Shown here piece after piece: positions 9,038 to 21,637 of a DNA stretch of 64,000 nucleotides (within the stretch, counting starts at the first letter, position 1; each line of letters opens with the position of its first letter). Location: positions 124,001 to 188,000 of the forward strand of contig NZ_NCXO01000001.1 in the NCBI RefSeq assembly GCF_002104795.1, read 5' to 3'. The notes beneath the pieces are model-generated. The model worked only from the letters and a program-made list of their open reading frames with translations. It ran no database searches and had not been told where the DNA came from. This DNA comes from Mycolicibacillus koreensis. GTDB lineage: Bacteria; Actinomycetota; Actinomycetes; Mycobacteriales; Mycobacteriaceae. The position numbers and the translations under genes are program-made.

Positions 9038-9060
9038 GTTTTCGATTGTAAGTCGAAAAC
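9038..9060. promoter_or_regulatory. NrtR operator between nrtR and nadA
   Basis: Perfect inverted repeat GTTTTCGA - 7 bases - TCGAAAAC. It touches the nrtR start codon at 9037 and lies 23 bp before the nadA ATG. On the minus strand its spacer contains TACAAT (9050-9045), the nrtR -10 box. On the plus strand GATTGT (9044-9049) could serve nadA. A bound repressor would block both promoters. Confidence 0.85.
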
Positions 9061-9083
9061 CTACGCGGCGGAAGGATACGGCC

Positions 9084-10148
9084 ATGACGGTCCTGAATCG
9101 CACAGGCCTGGAGACGGCGGAAACCGTGGCGAGCAGCCTCGCCGACCAGATCGTCGACACCCCGACCGGCTACGGCGGGGTGGAGCCCGACGAGCACTGG
9201 GCCCGGGAGATCCGCCGGCTGGCCAAGGCCCGCAACGCCACGATCCTGGCGCACAACTACCAGGTGCCGGCCATCCAGGACATCGCCGACCACGTCGGCG
9301 ACTCGCTGGCGCTGGCGCGGGCGGCGGCCGCCGCACCCGAGGACACCATCGTGTTCTGCGGGGTGCACTTCATGGCGGAGACCGCCAAGATCCTCAGCCC
9401 GGGGAAGACGGTGCTCATCCCCGACCAGCGGGCGGGTTGTTCGCTGGCCGACTCGATCACCGCAGAGGACCTCGCCGAGTGGAAGGCCGAACACCCCGGC
9501 GCGGCGGTGGTCAGCTACGTCAACACCACCGCGGCGGTCAAGGCGCTGACCGACTACTGCTGCACCTCCTCGAACGCCGTGGAGATCGTCGAGTCGATCG
9601 ATCCCGACCGCGAGGTGCTGTTCTGCCCCGACCAGTTCCTCGGGGCCCACGTGCGGCGGCTCACCAACCGCACCAACATGCACATCTGGGCCGGGGAGTG
9701 TCACGTCCACGCCGGCATCAACGGCGACGAGCTGACCGCCCAGACCCGCGACAACCCCGAGGCGGAGTTGTTCGTCCACCCGGAGTGCGGGTGCGCGACC
9801 TCGGCGCTGTATCTGGCCGGGGAGGGTGCGGTGCCCGAGGAGCAGGTCAAGATCCTGTCCACCGGCGGGATGCTGGCGGCGGCGAAGTCGACCGGGGCGA
9901 AGAAGGTGCTGGTGGCCACCGAGGTGGGGATGCTCTACCAGTTGCGCAACGCCGCCCCCGACGTCGACTTCCAGGCCGTCAACGAGAAGGCGTCCTGCAA
10001 GTTCATGAAGATGATCACCCCCGCGGCGCTGCTGCGCTGCCTGGTCACCGGCGCCGACGAGGTCGACGTGGACCCGACCACCCGCGAGGCCGCGTTGGCC
10101 TCGGTGCAGCGGATGATCGCCGTCGGGCAGCCGGGCAGCGGCGAATGA
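9084..10148 (+). CDS. nadA: Quinolinate synthase
   Basis: Condenses iminoaspartate with dihydroxyacetone phosphate to quinolinate in de novo NAD synthesis. It has 354 residues. The cysteines expected to hold the [4Fe-4S] cluster are in [13 protein letters not shown], the [11 protein letters not shown] region, ECGCATS and [23 protein letters not shown] is typical of NadA. The ATG at 9084 is chosen for GAAGGA seven bases upstream; an in-frame ATG at 9036 lies in the operator and is unlikely. The stop overlaps nadB (ATGA). Confidence 0.95.
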   Translation: MTVLNRTGLETAETVASSLADQIVDTPTGYGGVEPDEHWAREIRRLAKARNATILAHNYQVPAIQDIADHVGDSLALARAAAAAPEDTIVFCGVHFMAETAKILSPGKTVLIPDQRAGCSLADSITAEDLAEWKAEHPGAAVVSYVNTTAAVKALTDYCCTSSNAVEIVESIDPDREVLFCPDQFLGAHVRRLTNRTNMHIWAGECHVHAGINGDELTAQTRDNPEAELFVHPECGCATSALYLAGEGAVPEEQVKILSTGGMLAAAKSTGAKKVLVATEVGMLYQLRNAAPDVDFQAVNEKASCKFMKMITPAALLRCLVTGADEVDVDPTTREAALASVQRMIAVGQPGSGE

Positions 10149-11710
10149 GCGCCGGCCCGGCCTGGGTGCAGCGCGCCGACGTCGTCGTCATCGGCACCGG
10201 GGTGGCCGGGCTGACCGCCGCCCTGGCCGCCCACCGGGCCGGGGCCGCGGTCGTGGTGCTGGCCAAATCCGGGGCCACGGCGACCCGCTACGCCCAGGGG
10301 GGCATCGCGGTGGTGCTGCCGCAGACCGCCGATTCGGTGCAGGCCCACGTCGCCGACACCGTCGCCGCCGGCGCGGGACTCTGCGACCCCGCCGCCGTGT
10401 CCTCGATCGTGGCCGACGGCTACGCCGCCGTCGCGGAACTCGTCGGGGCCGGTGCGCGGTTCGATGAGGCGGCCCCCGGCCGCTGGGCGCTCACCCGCGA
10501 GGGCGGGCACTCCCAGCGCCGCATCGTCCATGCCGGCGGTGACGCCACCGGCGCGGAGGTGCAGCGCGCCCTCGATGCGGCGGCCGCAGCACTTGACATC
10601 CGCGCCGGCGAGATGGCCGTGCAGATCCTGCGCGACGACACCACCGGGTCGGTCACCGGGGTCCAAGTGCTCGGCGCCGACGGCCTCGGTGTACTGGAAG
10701 CACCCGCGGTGATCCTGGCCACCGGCGGGCTCGGCCAACTGTTCGCGGCGACCACCAACCCGGCCGGCTCCACCGGCGGCGGTATCGCCCTGGCGATGGG
10801 CGCCGGCGCGCCGGTCGCCGACCTGGAGTTCATCCAGTTCCACCCCACGATGCTCTACGGCGGGCCCGGCGGGGCGCAGCGCCCCCTGGTCACCGAGGCG
10901 CTGCGCGGGGAGGGCGCGGTGCTGCGCGACGCCCGCGGTGAGCCGATCACCGACGGGGCCCACCCGATGGGCGACCTGGCCCCGCGTGACGTCGTCGCCG
11001 CCGCGATCTCCGACCGGATGCGCGCCACCGGCGACCCGTGTGTGTTCCTCGACGCGCGGGCGCTGCCGAACGTCGCCGGCCGGTTCCCGACCGTCACCGC
11101 CGCCTGCCGCCGCGCCGGCATCGACCCGGCCCGCCAGCCGATCCCGGTGGTGCCCGGCGCGCACTACAACTGCGGCGGCGTGCTCACTGACGTGCACGGC
11201 CGGACCGCGGTGCCGGGGCTGCTGGCGGCCGGCGAGGTGGCCCGCACCGGCATGCACGGCGCCAACCGGTTGGCCTCCAACAGCCTGCTGGAGGGCCTGG
11301 TCGTCGGGGGACGCGCCGGGCGCGCGGCCGCCGACCAGGCTCGCGGCGCCTCCCGGGTCTCCGCGCGCTGGCCCGGACCGCCCGTGCGGGCGGCCCTGGC
11401 GCGCGCCACCGTGCAGCAGGCGATGACCCGCGAGGCCGGCGTGGTGCGCGACGGCGCCGGGCTGGCCCGGCTCACCGATCTTCTGCGCGCCGCCCCGCTG
11501 CGCACCCTGACGGATTCGACGACGGCGGAGGACGCCGCGCTGACCCTGACCGCGCAGGCGGTCGCGCTCGGCGCCACGCTGCGCACCGAGAGCCGCGGGG
11601 CGCATCACCGCGGCGACCATCCGGACACCGACTCCGCTCAAGCCCACCCCAACCCGGTCGACCTCGCCGGCGGCGTGCTGCGGGCGGTCACCCCGGCGGT
11701 GGCGTGCTGA
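10145..11710 (+). CDS. nadB: L-aspartate oxidase
   Basis: FAD enzyme oxidising L-aspartate to iminoaspartate for NadA. The 521 residues start with the dinucleotide fold [15 protein letters not shown], then YAQGGIAVV and [17 protein letters not shown], and the FAD-family block EFIQFHPT. The C-terminal substrate region has [10 protein letters not shown] and [14 protein letters not shown]. It starts inside the nadA stop codon and ends in a TGATG overlap with nadC, making nadABC one tightly coupled operon under the NrtR palindrome. Confidence 0.94.
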   Translation: MSAGPAWVQRADVVVIGTGVAGLTAALAAHRAGAAVVVLAKSGATATRYAQGGIAVVLPQTADSVQAHVADTVAAGAGLCDPAAVSSIVADGYAAVAELVGAGARFDEAAPGRWALTREGGHSQRRIVHAGGDATGAEVQRALDAAAAALDIRAGEMAVQILRDDTTGSVTGVQVLGADGLGVLEAPAVILATGGLGQLFAATTNPAGSTGGGIALAMGAGAPVADLEFIQFHPTMLYGGPGGAQRPLVTEALRGEGAVLRDARGEPITDGAHPMGDLAPRDVVAAAISDRMRATGDPCVFLDARALPNVAGRFPTVTAACRRAGIDPARQPIPVVPGAHYNCGGVLTDVHGRTAVPGLLAAGEVARTGMHGANRLASNSLLEGLVVGGRAGRAAADQARGASRVSARWPGPPVRAALARATVQQAMTREAGVVRDGAGLARLTDLLRAAPLRTLTDSTTAEDAALTLTAQAVALGATLRTESRGAHHRGDHPDTDSAQAHPNPVDLAGGVLRAVTPAVAC

Positions 11711-12582
11711 TGACACCGTCCAGCCCGGAATTGGCCCCCCACGAGCTGGCCGAGGCGCGCGCGGTCATCGCCCACGCGCTCGACGAGGACCTGCGCTACG
11801 GACCCGACGTCACCACGCTGGCGACCGTGCCCGAGGGCGCGATGGCCACCGCCGCGCTGGTCACCCGCGAACCCGGGGTGATCGCCGGGGTGGACGTGGC
11901 GCTGCTGGTGCTCGACGAGGTGCTCGGCCCGGAGGGGTTCCGCGTCCTCGACCGGGTCGCCGACGGCACCCGGCTGCCCGCCGGTGCGCCGCTGCTGCGG
12001 GTGGAGGCGCTCACCGTGGGTCTGCTCACCGCCGAACGCACCCTGTTGAACCTGGTGTGTCATCTGTCCGGGGTGGCGACGGCCACCGCGGCGTGGGTCG
12101 ACGCGGTCGACGGCAGCGCCGCGCGCATCCGCGACACCCGCAAGACCCTGCCGGGCCTGCGGGCCCTGCAGAAGTACGCGGTGCGGGTCGGCGGGGGCGT
12201 CAACCACCGGATGGGCCTCGGAGATGCCGCGCTGATCAAGGACAACCACGTCGCCGCGGCCGGATCGGTGGTCGCGGCGCTGCGCGCCGTGCGCCAGGTC
12301 GCCCCACAGGTGCCGTGCGAAGTCGAGGTCGATTCCCTCGAGCAGCTCGACGCGGTGCTCACCGAGGGCGTCGAGCTGATCCTGCTGGACAATTTCCCGG
12401 TCTGGCAGACCCAGATCGCGGTGCAACGGCGCGACGCGACCGCCCCCGAGGTGCTGTTGGAGTCCTCCGGCGGGCTGTCACTGGACGTCGCCGCCGACTA
12501 CGCCCGCACCGGAGTGGACTACCTGGCGGTCGGGGCGCTGACCCACTCGGTGCGCGTGCTCGACATCGGCCTGGACATGTGA
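11710..12582 (+). CDS. nadC: Nicotinate-nucleotide pyrophosphorylase (carboxylating)
   Basis: Converts quinolinate and PRPP to nicotinate mononucleotide and CO2, the third de novo NAD step. It has 290 residues. Active-site blocks include RDTRKTLPGLRALQKYAV, GGGVNHRMGLGD and LIKDNH. The ATG at 11710 shares its A with the nadB stop; an in-frame GTG at 11704 is possible. It is the last gene of nadABC and faces the convergent Ddn-like gene, with only 8 bp between the stop codons. Confidence 0.95.
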   Translation: MTPSSPELAPHELAEARAVIAHALDEDLRYGPDVTTLATVPEGAMATAALVTREPGVIAGVDVALLVLDEVLGPEGFRVLDRVADGTRLPAGAPLLRVEALTVGLLTAERTLLNLVCHLSGVATATAAWVDAVDGSAARIRDTRKTLPGLRALQKYAVRVGGGVNHRMGLGDAALIKDNHVAAAGSVVAALRAVRQVAPQVPCEVEVDSLEQLDAVLTEGVELILLDNFPVWQTQIAVQRRDATAPEVLLESSGGLSLDVAADYARTGVDYLAVGALTHSVRVLDIGLDM

Positions 12583-12590
12583 GCGCCGGT

Positions 12591-13007
12591 TTACGACACG
12601 ATGTCGGCGACCAGCACCGCCACCCGTTTGCCCTGCAGACGCACCGCCCACGGCAGGTCGTCGCCGGCCGGTGCGCCGGCGGGGATCACCCGCGGATGGG
12701 TGATGTGAACCTCGTTGCGGAACAACCGCACATCGGCCTCGCCGGCGGCCAGCACGTTCTTCACCCAGTCGGCCTTGCCGTGCCCGAGGGCGATCGCCAA
12801 CTGGTTGCCCTTGCGGTAGGTGGTCACCACCGTCTCGTAGGGCTTGCCGGATTTGCGGCCCCGGTGCTTGATCACCGACGCGCCGGGCAGATACCGCGAC
12901 AGCGGGCGCATCCACGGGTTCATGTACTTGATCTGCAACCGGTCCAACCACGGCGGGAAGATCACCGGCATCCCGGGGGCGCTGGCGGGGTTCTGCTTGT
13001 CGGGCAT
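12591..13007 (-). CDS. F420-dependent nitroreductase/quinone reductase-family (Ddn-like) protein
   Basis: A 138-residue split-barrel protein of the family that includes deazaflavin-dependent Ddn. [14 protein letters not shown] is the family's signature, followed by a WVKNVLAAG segment where family members pack F420. The substrate is not identifiable. It matches Rv1598c in place. The ATG at 13007 is preferred to an in-frame GTG at 13022, since GGAG lies five bases upstream. It is divergent from hisD and convergent with nadC. Confidence 0.75.
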   Translation of the reverse strand: MPDKQNPASAPGMPVIFPPWLDRLQIKYMNPWMRPLSRYLPGASVIKHRGRKSGKPYETVVTTYRKGNQLAIALGHGKADWVKNVLAAGEADVRLFRNEVHITHPRVIPAGAPAGDDLPWAVRLQGKRVAVLVADIVS

Positions 13008-13112
13008 GACGGCTCCGTTCACCGAGGTCGGGTGCGCTCAACCTTACCGTCCGCGCCTGCGGCGGGATCGGTCGTTCCGGCGCACCGGGAAAACTCGGTT
13101 GAGCTGCTCTGG

Positions 13113-13118
13113 GACAAT
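13113..13118 (+). promoter_or_regulatory. -10 element (GACAAT) of leaderless hisD
   Basis: GACAAT keeps the conserved second A and last T and ends 7 nt before the GTG at 13126. That spacing predicts transcription starting at the GTG. It would drive the whole his cluster. Confidence 0.4.
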
Positions 13119-13125
13119 GGGCGAC

Positions 13126-16195
<3,070 letters not shown>

Positions 16196-16199
16196 GCCG

Positions 16200-16817
16200 G
16201 TGAGTCCACGTGTCGTGGTGCTCGACTACGGGTCGGGCAATCTGCGTTCGGCGCAGCGCGCCCTGGAGCGCGTCGGTGCGACCGTGGAGGTCACCGCCGA
16301 CGCCGATGCCGCCCGCGCCGCCGACGGGCTGATGGTGCCCGGGGTGGGAGCGTTCGCGGCGTGCATGGCCGGGTTGCGCGCCATCGGTGGTGACACCCTC
16401 ATCGCCGAGCGGGTCCGCGCCGGGCACCCGGTGCTCGGGGTCTGTGTGGGCATGCAGACACTGTTCGCCCGGGGAGTGGAGTTCGGCGTGCAGACCACCG
16501 GCTGTGGGCAGTGGCCGGGGGAGGTCAGCCGCCTCGACGCCCCGGTGATCCCGCACATGGGCTGGAACACCGTCACCGCGGCCGCCGACAGCGTGCTGTT
16601 CGCCGGGCTCGACGCGGCCACCCGCTTCTACTTCGTGCACTCCTACGCCGCCCAACGCTGGGACGGGTCGGCGAACGCCCGGCTGGGCTGGTCGACCCAT
16701 CACAGCCGGTTCCTCGCCGCCGTGGAGGACGGTCCGCTGGCGGCCACCCAGTTCCATCCGGAAAAAAGCGGCGATGCCGGTGCGCAGCTGTTGCGCAACT
16801 GGGTCGCCGCCCTGTGA
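16200..16817 (+). CDS. hisH: Imidazole glycerol phosphate synthase, glutaminase subunit
   Basis: Glutamine amidotransferase that feeds ammonia to HisF. It has 205 residues. The triad is visible as the Cys in [10 protein letters not shown] and the His and Glu in [20 protein letters not shown] is the typical N-terminus. The GTG at 16200 starts four bases after the hisB stop. Its partner hisF is three genes downstream in the same cluster. Confidence 0.94.
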   Translation: MSPRVVVLDYGSGNLRSAQRALERVGATVEVTADADAARAADGLMVPGVGAFAACMAGLRAIGGDTLIAERVRAGHPVLGVCVGMQTLFARGVEFGVQTTGCGQWPGEVSRLDAPVIPHMGWNTVTAAADSVLFAGLDAATRFYFVHSYAAQRWDGSANARLGWSTHHSRFLAAVEDGPLAATQFHPEKSGDAGAQLLRNWVAAL

Positions 16818-16833
16818 GTTAGGGTCATTTGCC

Positions 16834-17568
16834 GTGGCGCTCATTCTTCTTCCCGCAGTCGATGTCGTCGAGGGTCGCGCCGTGCGACTGGTGCAGGGCA
16901 AGGCCGGCAGCGAGACCGAGTACGGATCGGCGCTCGACGCCGCCCGGGGCTGGCAACGCGACGGCGCGGAGTGGATCCATCTGGTCGACCTGGATGCGGC
17001 GTTCGGGCGCGGCAGCAACCGCGAACTGCTCGCCGAGGTGGTCGGGCGCCTTGATGTCAACGTCGAGCTCTCCGGCGGGATCCGCGACGACGACTCGTTG
17101 GCGGCGGCGCTGGCCACCGGCTGCGCGCGGGTCAATCTGGGCACCGCGGCGCTGGAGAACCCGCAGTGGTGTGCGCGGGTGATCGCCGAGCACGGCGAGA
17201 AGGTGGCCGTCGGCCTCGACGTGCAGATCGTCGGCGACGAGCACCGGTTGCGCGGGCGCGGCTGGGAGAGCGACGGCGGTGATCTGTGGCCGGTGCTCGA
17301 ACGCCTCGACGCCGAGGGCTGCTCCCGGTTCGTGGTCACCGACGTCACCAAGGACGGCACCCTCGGTGGACCGAACCTGGAGTTGCTGCGCAACGTCGCC
17401 GAATGCACCGACGCGCCGGTGATCGCGTCCGGGGGAGTGTCGAGCCTCGATGATCTGCGCGCGATCGCCACCCTCACCGAGTCCGGAGTGGAAGGCGCCA
17501 TCGTCGGCAAGGCGCTCTACGCCGGCCGGTTCACGCTGCCGCAGGCCCTGACCGCGGTGCGGGAGTAG
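16834..17568 (+). CDS. hisA: Phosphoribosyl isomerase A (HisA, probable dual HisA/TrpF)
   Basis: (beta-alpha)8 barrel isomerising ProFAR in histidine synthesis. In mycobacteria this protein, PriA, also isomerises phosphoribosyl anthranilate (the TrpF step). The 244 residues include [29 protein letters not shown] with the catalytic Asp, LSGGIRDD and [13 protein letters not shown]. The trp cluster downstream has no trpF, which fits the dual role. The GTG at 16834 is chosen by homology. TAGGGT at 16820-16825 lies 8 nt upstream, so an internal leaderless promoter is possible. Confidence 0.93.
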   Translation: MALILLPAVDVVEGRAVRLVQGKAGSETEYGSALDAARGWQRDGAEWIHLVDLDAAFGRGSNRELLAEVVGRLDVNVELSGGIRDDDSLAAALATGCARVNLGTAALENPQWCARVIAEHGEKVAVGLDVQIVGDEHRLRGRGWESDGGDLWPVLERLDAEGCSRFVVTDVTKDGTLGGPNLELLRNVAECTDAPVIASGGVSSLDDLRAIATLTESGVEGAIVGKALYAGRFTLPQALTAVRE

Positions 17569-17573
17569 GTCGC

Positions 17574-18389
17574 GTGCCGCTGGACACAGGTGATCTGACC
17601 GCGCTGGTGGGCACGGCGTCACGGATTCTCGACGCCGCCCGTGAGCCCTTCCTGTCCGGATACCGTGCAGCGGCGGCGGTACACAAATCCGGCAACGATT
17701 TCGCCACCGAAGTCGACCTGGCCATCGAACGCCAAGTGTCCGATGCACTGGTCGCCGAGACCGGAATCGGGGTGCACGGTGAGGAATTCGGCGGCCCACC
17801 GATCGATTCACCCCTGGTGTGGGTGATCGACCCGATCGACGGCACGTTCAACTACGCCGCCGGCTCACCGATGGCCGCGATCCTGCTCGGCCTGCTGCGC
17901 GACGGGGAACCCGTGGCCGGGCTGACCTGGATTCCGTTCACCGGCCAGTCCTACACCGCCGTGGATGGCGGGCCACTGGTGTGCAACGGCGAGCCACGAC
18001 CGGCACTGCCCACCGGGCGCCTCGAGGAGGCGATCGTGGGGATCGGCACGTTCAACGTCGACTGGCGCGGCCGGTTCCCGGGCCGCTACCGCCTCGCGGT
18101 GCTCGAACACCTCAGCCGGGTCACCTCGCGGCCCCGGATGCACGGCGCCACCGGCATCGACCTCGCCTACGTTGCCGATGGGATCCTCGGCGGGGCACTC
18201 AGTTTCGGCGATCACATCTGGGATCATGCCGCCGGGGTGGCGCTGGTGCGCTCGGCCGGCGGCATCGTGACCGATCTGTCGGGGCAGCCGTGGACCGTCA
18301 CGTCACGGTCGGCCCTGGCCGCTGCCCCGGGTGTTCACGAGCAGCTCCTCGAGGTGCTGCAACAAGTCGGGATGCCGAAGGACTATTGA
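17574..18389 (+). CDS. impA: Inositol-monophosphatase-family phosphatase
   Basis: Mg-dependent sugar-phosphatase-family protein of 271 residues. The metal motifs are [16 protein letters not shown] and WDHAAG. It lies inside the histidine cluster between hisA and hisF, as impA (Rv1604) does in M. tuberculosis. Histidinol phosphatase (HisN) in actinobacteria belongs to the same fold, so a histidine role is possible, but a separate HisN is known in mycobacteria and this one may act on inositol phosphate. It starts with GTG five bases after hisA. Confidence 0.85.
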   Translation: MPLDTGDLTALVGTASRILDAAREPFLSGYRAAAAVHKSGNDFATEVDLAIERQVSDALVAETGIGVHGEEFGGPPIDSPLVWVIDPIDGTFNYAAGSPMAAILLGLLRDGEPVAGLTWIPFTGQSYTAVDGGPLVCNGEPRPALPTGRLEEAIVGIGTFNVDWRGRFPGRYRLAVLEHLSRVTSRPRMHGATGIDLAYVADGILGGALSFGDHIWDHAAGVALVRSAGGIVTDLSGQPWTVTSRSALAAAPGVHEQLLEVLQQVGMPKDY

Positions 18390-18390
18390 G

Positions 18391-19188
18391 ATGGGGTCAC
18401 CGGAAGTGAAGGTCAATGATGTTGCGGTGCGGGTCATTCCGTGCCTGGACGTCGATGACGGACGGGTGGTCAAGGGCGTCAACTTCGAGAACCTGCGTGA
18501 CGCCGGCGACCCGGTGGAGCTGGCCGCCCGTTACGACACCGAGGGTGCCGACGAACTGACGTTCCTCGACGTCACCGCGTCGTCGTCGGGCCGGGCCACG
18601 ATGCTCGACGTGGTGCGCCACACCGCCGAGCAGGTGTTCATCCCGCTGACCGTGGGCGGCGGGGTCCGCAGCGTCGCCGATGTCGATGCGCTTCTGCGCG
18701 CCGGGGCGGACAAGGTGTCGGTGAACACCGCCGCCATCGCACGCCCGGAGTTGCTGGGCGAGCTGGCCGCCCAGTTCGGGTCGCAGTGCATCGTGTTGTC
18801 GGTTGATGCGCGCAGCGTGCCGGACGGACAGGACCCTACTGCGTCGGGCTGGGAGGTCACCACCCACGGCGGGCGCCGAGGCACCGGCATCGATGCCGTG
18901 GAGTGGGCGGTGCGCGGTGCCGAGTTGGGAGTGGGGGAGATCCTGCTCAACTCGATGGACGCCGACGGCACCAAGGCCGGCTTCGACCTGCCGATGCTGC
19001 GTGCGGTGCGCGCGGCGGTAGCGGTTCCGGTGATCGCCAGCGGCGGGGCCGGCGCGCCAGAGCATTTCGCCCCCGCGGTGTTCGCCGGCGCCGACGCGGT
19101 GCTCGCGGCCAGCGTCTTCCACTTCGGTGAGCTAACCATCGGGCAGGTGAAGGCGGCGATGGCCGACGAGGGGATCATCGTGCGATGA
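18391..19188 (+). CDS. hisF: Imidazole glycerol phosphate synthase, cyclase subunit
   Basis: Barrel subunit that uses HisH-derived ammonia to form IGP and AICAR. The 265 residues contain [18 protein letters not shown] with the catalytic Asp, [27 protein letters not shown] with the second Asp, and [11 protein letters not shown]. The ATG at 18391 directly follows the impA stop; GTG at 18406 is the other in-frame option. It ends ten bases before hisI. Confidence 0.95.
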   Translation: MGSPEVKVNDVAVRVIPCLDVDDGRVVKGVNFENLRDAGDPVELAARYDTEGADELTFLDVTASSSGRATMLDVVRHTAEQVFIPLTVGGGVRSVADVDALLRAGADKVSVNTAAIARPELLGELAAQFGSQCIVLSVDARSVPDGQDPTASGWEVTTHGGRRGTGIDAVEWAVRGAELGVGEILLNSMDADGTKAGFDLPMLRAVRAAVAVPVIASGGAGAPEHFAPAVFAGADAVLAASVFHFGELTIGQVKAAMADEGIIVR

Positions 19189-19198
19189 GCGAGCCACG

Positions 19199-19546
19199 AT
19201 GAGCGCCCTGGATCCGGCGATCGCGGCCCGACTCAAACGCAACGCGGACGGATTGTTCACCGCGGTGGTGACCGAGCGTGGCACCGGAGATGTCCTGATG
19301 GTCGCCTGGATGGACGACGCGGCGCTGGCGCGCACGCTGGCCACCCGCGAGGCCACCTACTTCTCCCGCTCACGCGGCGAGCAGTGGATCAAAGGCGCCA
19401 CCTCCGGGCACACCCAACACGTCGTCTCGGTGCGCCTGGACTGCGACGGCGACGCTGTGCTGCTGGAGGTCGACCAGGTCGGCGGGGCCTGCCACACCGG
19501 GGATCACAGCTGTTTCGACGCTGATCTTCTGCTGGGGCCGGAGTAG
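19199..19546 (+). CDS. hisI: Phosphoribosyl-AMP cyclohydrolase
   Basis: Zinc enzyme opening the adenine ring of PR-AMP. At 115 residues it is the stand-alone HisI without the HisE pyrophosphohydrolase domain. Zinc and metal ligands are in [11 protein letters not shown] and [10 protein letters not shown]. hisE and hisG are not in this window; in mycobacteria they sit elsewhere. It is the last his gene here, followed 51 bp later by the HNH gene. Confidence 0.95.
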   Translation: MSALDPAIAARLKRNADGLFTAVVTERGTGDVLMVAWMDDAALARTLATREATYFSRSRGEQWIKGATSGHTQHVVSVRLDCDGDAVLLEVDQVGGACHTGDHSCFDADLLLGPE

Positions 19547-19583
19547 CGCGCCGCGCCGCCAGGTCAATGTCGGACCCCCTCCC

Positions 19584-19589
19584 TACAAT
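19584..19589 (+). promoter_or_regulatory. -10 element (TACAAT) of the leaderless DUF222/HNH gene
   Basis: TACAAT is a near-ideal -10 hexamer and ends 8 nt before the ATG at 19598. No ribosome site lies between them. The gene therefore appears to have its own promoter, separate from the his cluster. Confidence 0.5.
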
Positions 19590-19597
19590 GCGAAAGC

Positions 19598-21115
19598 ATG
19601 TTCGATACCATCGCGGATCTCGCGGATCTCGCCGATCTCGCCGATTTCACCGAAATCGATGACGCTGCCCTGGCCGCCGCGATCAGCGGGTGGACCCGAG
19701 CGGAGGCGGCGACCGCGGCGCGCCGGCTGGCCGCGATCGCGGAGTTCGTGCGACGCCGCGCGAACGGGCCGGTGGAATGCCAGCGGTGGTCGTGCGACAA
19801 CTGGGATTCGATGGCCGCCGAGGTGGCCGCCGCGATGGGGGTCAGCCATGGCATCGCCTCGGGGCAGATGCACCTCGGCGCGGCCCTACGGGAACGGTTT
19901 CCGCTGGTGGCAGCCATGTTCGCCGAAGGAAAGATCAGCGCCCGGATGGTGAGCCTGGTCGTGTGGCGCACCGGGCTGATCGAAAACGCATCGGTCCTGG
20001 CGAAGGTGGACCGCGATCTCACCCGGAACCTGCGGCGCTACGGGCGTCTGTCGTTGAACAAGGCCACCGCGGCCATCGACGCGATCGTCGACTACCACGA
20101 CCCGGGGGCGCTGCGGCGCACCCGCAACGACACCCGGAGTCGTGAAGTCGTCTTCGACAGCGAAGCGGAGAACTCTCCGGGAATCACCGCGTTCTGGGGT
20201 CGCCTCTACAGCACCGACGCCAGCGTTCTCGACCAACGGCTGACCGCGATGGCCCGCGAGCTCTGCGACGCCGACCCGCGGACCATCGCCCAGCGCCGTG
20301 CCGACGCGCTCGGCGTGCTCGCCGCCGGTGGGAAACACCTGGCCTGTACGTGCGGGAACGCGGATTGCCCGGCCGCAACCGATGCGGGCCGGGGAGCCTC
20401 GGCGGTCGTCATCCACGTCGTCGCCGACAAGGAATCCCTCGCTGCGCCCGCGGACACCGAACTGTCCGGGGAAGGGTTGGCCCCGGTCACCTCACAGCTC
20501 GTTCGGCCAGCGGCCAAGCCGCCGCTGCTGATCGGCGGGGAGGTGCTGCCCAACCCCCTGCTGGCTGAACTCGTCGCCCAAGGCGCCGCCATCCGCACCA
20601 TCCGCCATCCCGGTGCCAGCGCCCCCGAGCCCGGTTACCGTCCCTCGGCGGCACTCGCCGAGTTCGTCCGCTGTCGCGATCTGACCTGCCGTTTCCCCAA
20701 CTGTGACCGGCCCGCCCAGTTCTGCGACATCGACCACACCATCCCCTACGGCGACGGCGGGCCGACCTGCGCGTCCAACCTGAAACTTGTTTGCCGCAAA
20801 CATCACCTGTTGAAAACTTTCTGGACCGCCTGGCACGACGAGCAACGTCCCGACGGCACCGTCATCTGGACCGCCCCTACCGGGCAGCGTCACACCACAC
20901 ACCCGGGTAGCAGCATCCTGTTTCCCACGCTGTGCCAGCCGACCGCCCCCGTGCCACCGCGCACACCTGGTCGCGAGCCGCCCACGCCGCAACGCTCGGC
21001 GATGATGCCGACCCGCCGCTGCACCCGAGCCACCGACCGGGCCCGCCGCATCCACGCCGAACGCGTCCTCAACGCCGAGCATGTGGCCGAGCGCAACCGC
21101 CCGCCACCGTTTTAA
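19598..21115 (+). CDS. 13E12-repeat-family DUF222/HNH endonuclease domain protein
   Basis: A 505-residue protein of the actinobacterial 13E12 family: a helical DUF222 domain (about 20-300) and a C-terminal HNH module (about 345-410). The HNH module has paired cysteines in CRDLTCRFPNC and the core DIDHTIPY ... SNLKLVCRKHH. Family members are multicopy and their function is unproven; copies in M. tuberculosis serve as phage attachment sites. No inverted ends or duplication mark this copy as mobile. The N-terminus is encoded by four 9-bp tandem repeats. It stands where the gene order I recall for M. tuberculosis has chaA. Confidence 0.85.
   Translation: MFDTIADLADLADLADFTEIDDAALAAAISGWTRAEAATAARRLAAIAEFVRRRANGPVECQRWSCDNWDSMAAEVAAAMGVSHGIASGQMHLGAALRERFPLVAAMFAEGKISARMVSLVVWRTGLIENASVLAKVDRDLTRNLRRYGRLSLNKATAAIDAIVDYHDPGALRRTRNDTRSREVVFDSEAENSPGITAFWGRLYSTDASVLDQRLTAMARELCDADPRTIAQRRADALGVLAAGGKHLACTCGNADCPAATDAGRGASAVVIHVVADKESLAAPADTELSGEGLAPVTSQLVRPAAKPPLLIGGEVLPNPLLAELVAQGAAIRTIRHPGASAPEPGYRPSAALAEFVRCRDLTCRFPNCDRPAQFCDIDHTIPYGDGGPTCASNLKLVCRKHHLLKTFWTAWHDEQRPDGTVIWTAPTGQRHTTHPGSSILFPTLCQPTAPVPPRTPGREPPTPQRSAMMPTRRCTRATDRARRIHAERVLNAEHVAERNRPPPF
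19613..19648 (+). repeat. Four 9-bp tandem repeats at the start of the HNH gene
   Basis: GCGGATCTC, GCGGATCTC, GCCGATCTC and GCCGATTTC follow each other without a gap. They encode ADL-ADL-ADL-ADF at residues 6-17. A nine-base unit keeps the frame, so copy number could change by slippage without breaking the gene. Confidence 0.8.
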
Positions 21116-21121
21116 CGGCGC

Positions 21122-21586
21122 CTACGCCGCACCGCGACCCCGCAACACCTCCAGCGCCTTGTCGGCGTGGGTCTCCATGCTGAATTCGCTGGAGATCACC
21201 TCGAGCACCCGCTGGTCGGTGTCGATGACGAACGTGGTGCGTTTGACCGGCAGCAGCTTGCCCAACAGCCCCCGCTTCACCCCGAACTCCGCGGCGACGG
21301 CGCCATCGGTGTCGGACAGCAGCGGGTAGTCGAAGGTGTACTTCTCGGCGAACTTCGCCTGCTTGGCCACCGGGTCCGCGCTGATTCCGACCCGCTGGGC
21401 GCCGACGGCGGCGAACTCGTCGGTCAGGTTGCGGAAATGGCAGGCCTCCTTGGTGCATCCCGGAGTCATCGCCGCGGGGTAGAAGAACAACACCACCGGC
21501 CCGTCGGCCAGCAGGGCGCTGAGCCGACGCGGGGTGCCGGTCTGATCGGGCAATTCGAAGTCGGCCACCGTGTCACCAGGTTTCAT
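21122..21586 (-). CDS. bcp: Bacterioferritin comigratory protein / thiol peroxidase (PrxQ type)
   Basis: A 154-residue peroxiredoxin that reduces peroxides with a thiol reductant in the cytosol. The active site is TPGCTKEAC: the peroxidatic Cys and, five residues later, the resolving Cys of the atypical two-Cys PrxQ/Bcp type. The start is ATG 21586, giving the standard family N-terminus [14 protein letters not shown]; the frame stays open upstream only as a shadow of trpE. It matches Rv1608c (bcpB) in place and is divergent from trpE, 51 bp apart. Confidence 0.92.
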   Translation of the reverse strand: MKPGDTVADFELPDQTGTPRRLSALLADGPVVLFFYPAAMTPGCTKEACHFRNLTDEFAAVGAQRVGISADPVAKQAKFAEKYTFDYPLLSDTDGAVAAEFGVKRGLLGKLLPVKRTTFVIDTDQRVLEVISSEFSMETHADKALEVLRGRGAA

Positions 21587-21637
21587 GGCCGCCACGCTAC
21601 GCCGGACCGCCACGGCGCGTCTGGGAGGATGAACCGC

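Noticed and set aside
8288..11710. A single 1140-codon open frame over nrtR, nadA and nadB
   Set aside because: Only the part from 10145 is protein-like (NadB). The rest shadows nrtR and nadA, and a fused protein is not supported.
19598..21115. The 13E12-type gene as an insertion sequence or active mobile element
   Set aside because: No inverted ends, target duplication or integrase is present near it.
21587..21637. Tryptophan leader peptide or attenuator before trpE
   Set aside because: Only 51 bp separate bcp and trpE, with no short frame rich in Trp codons and no alternative hairpins.
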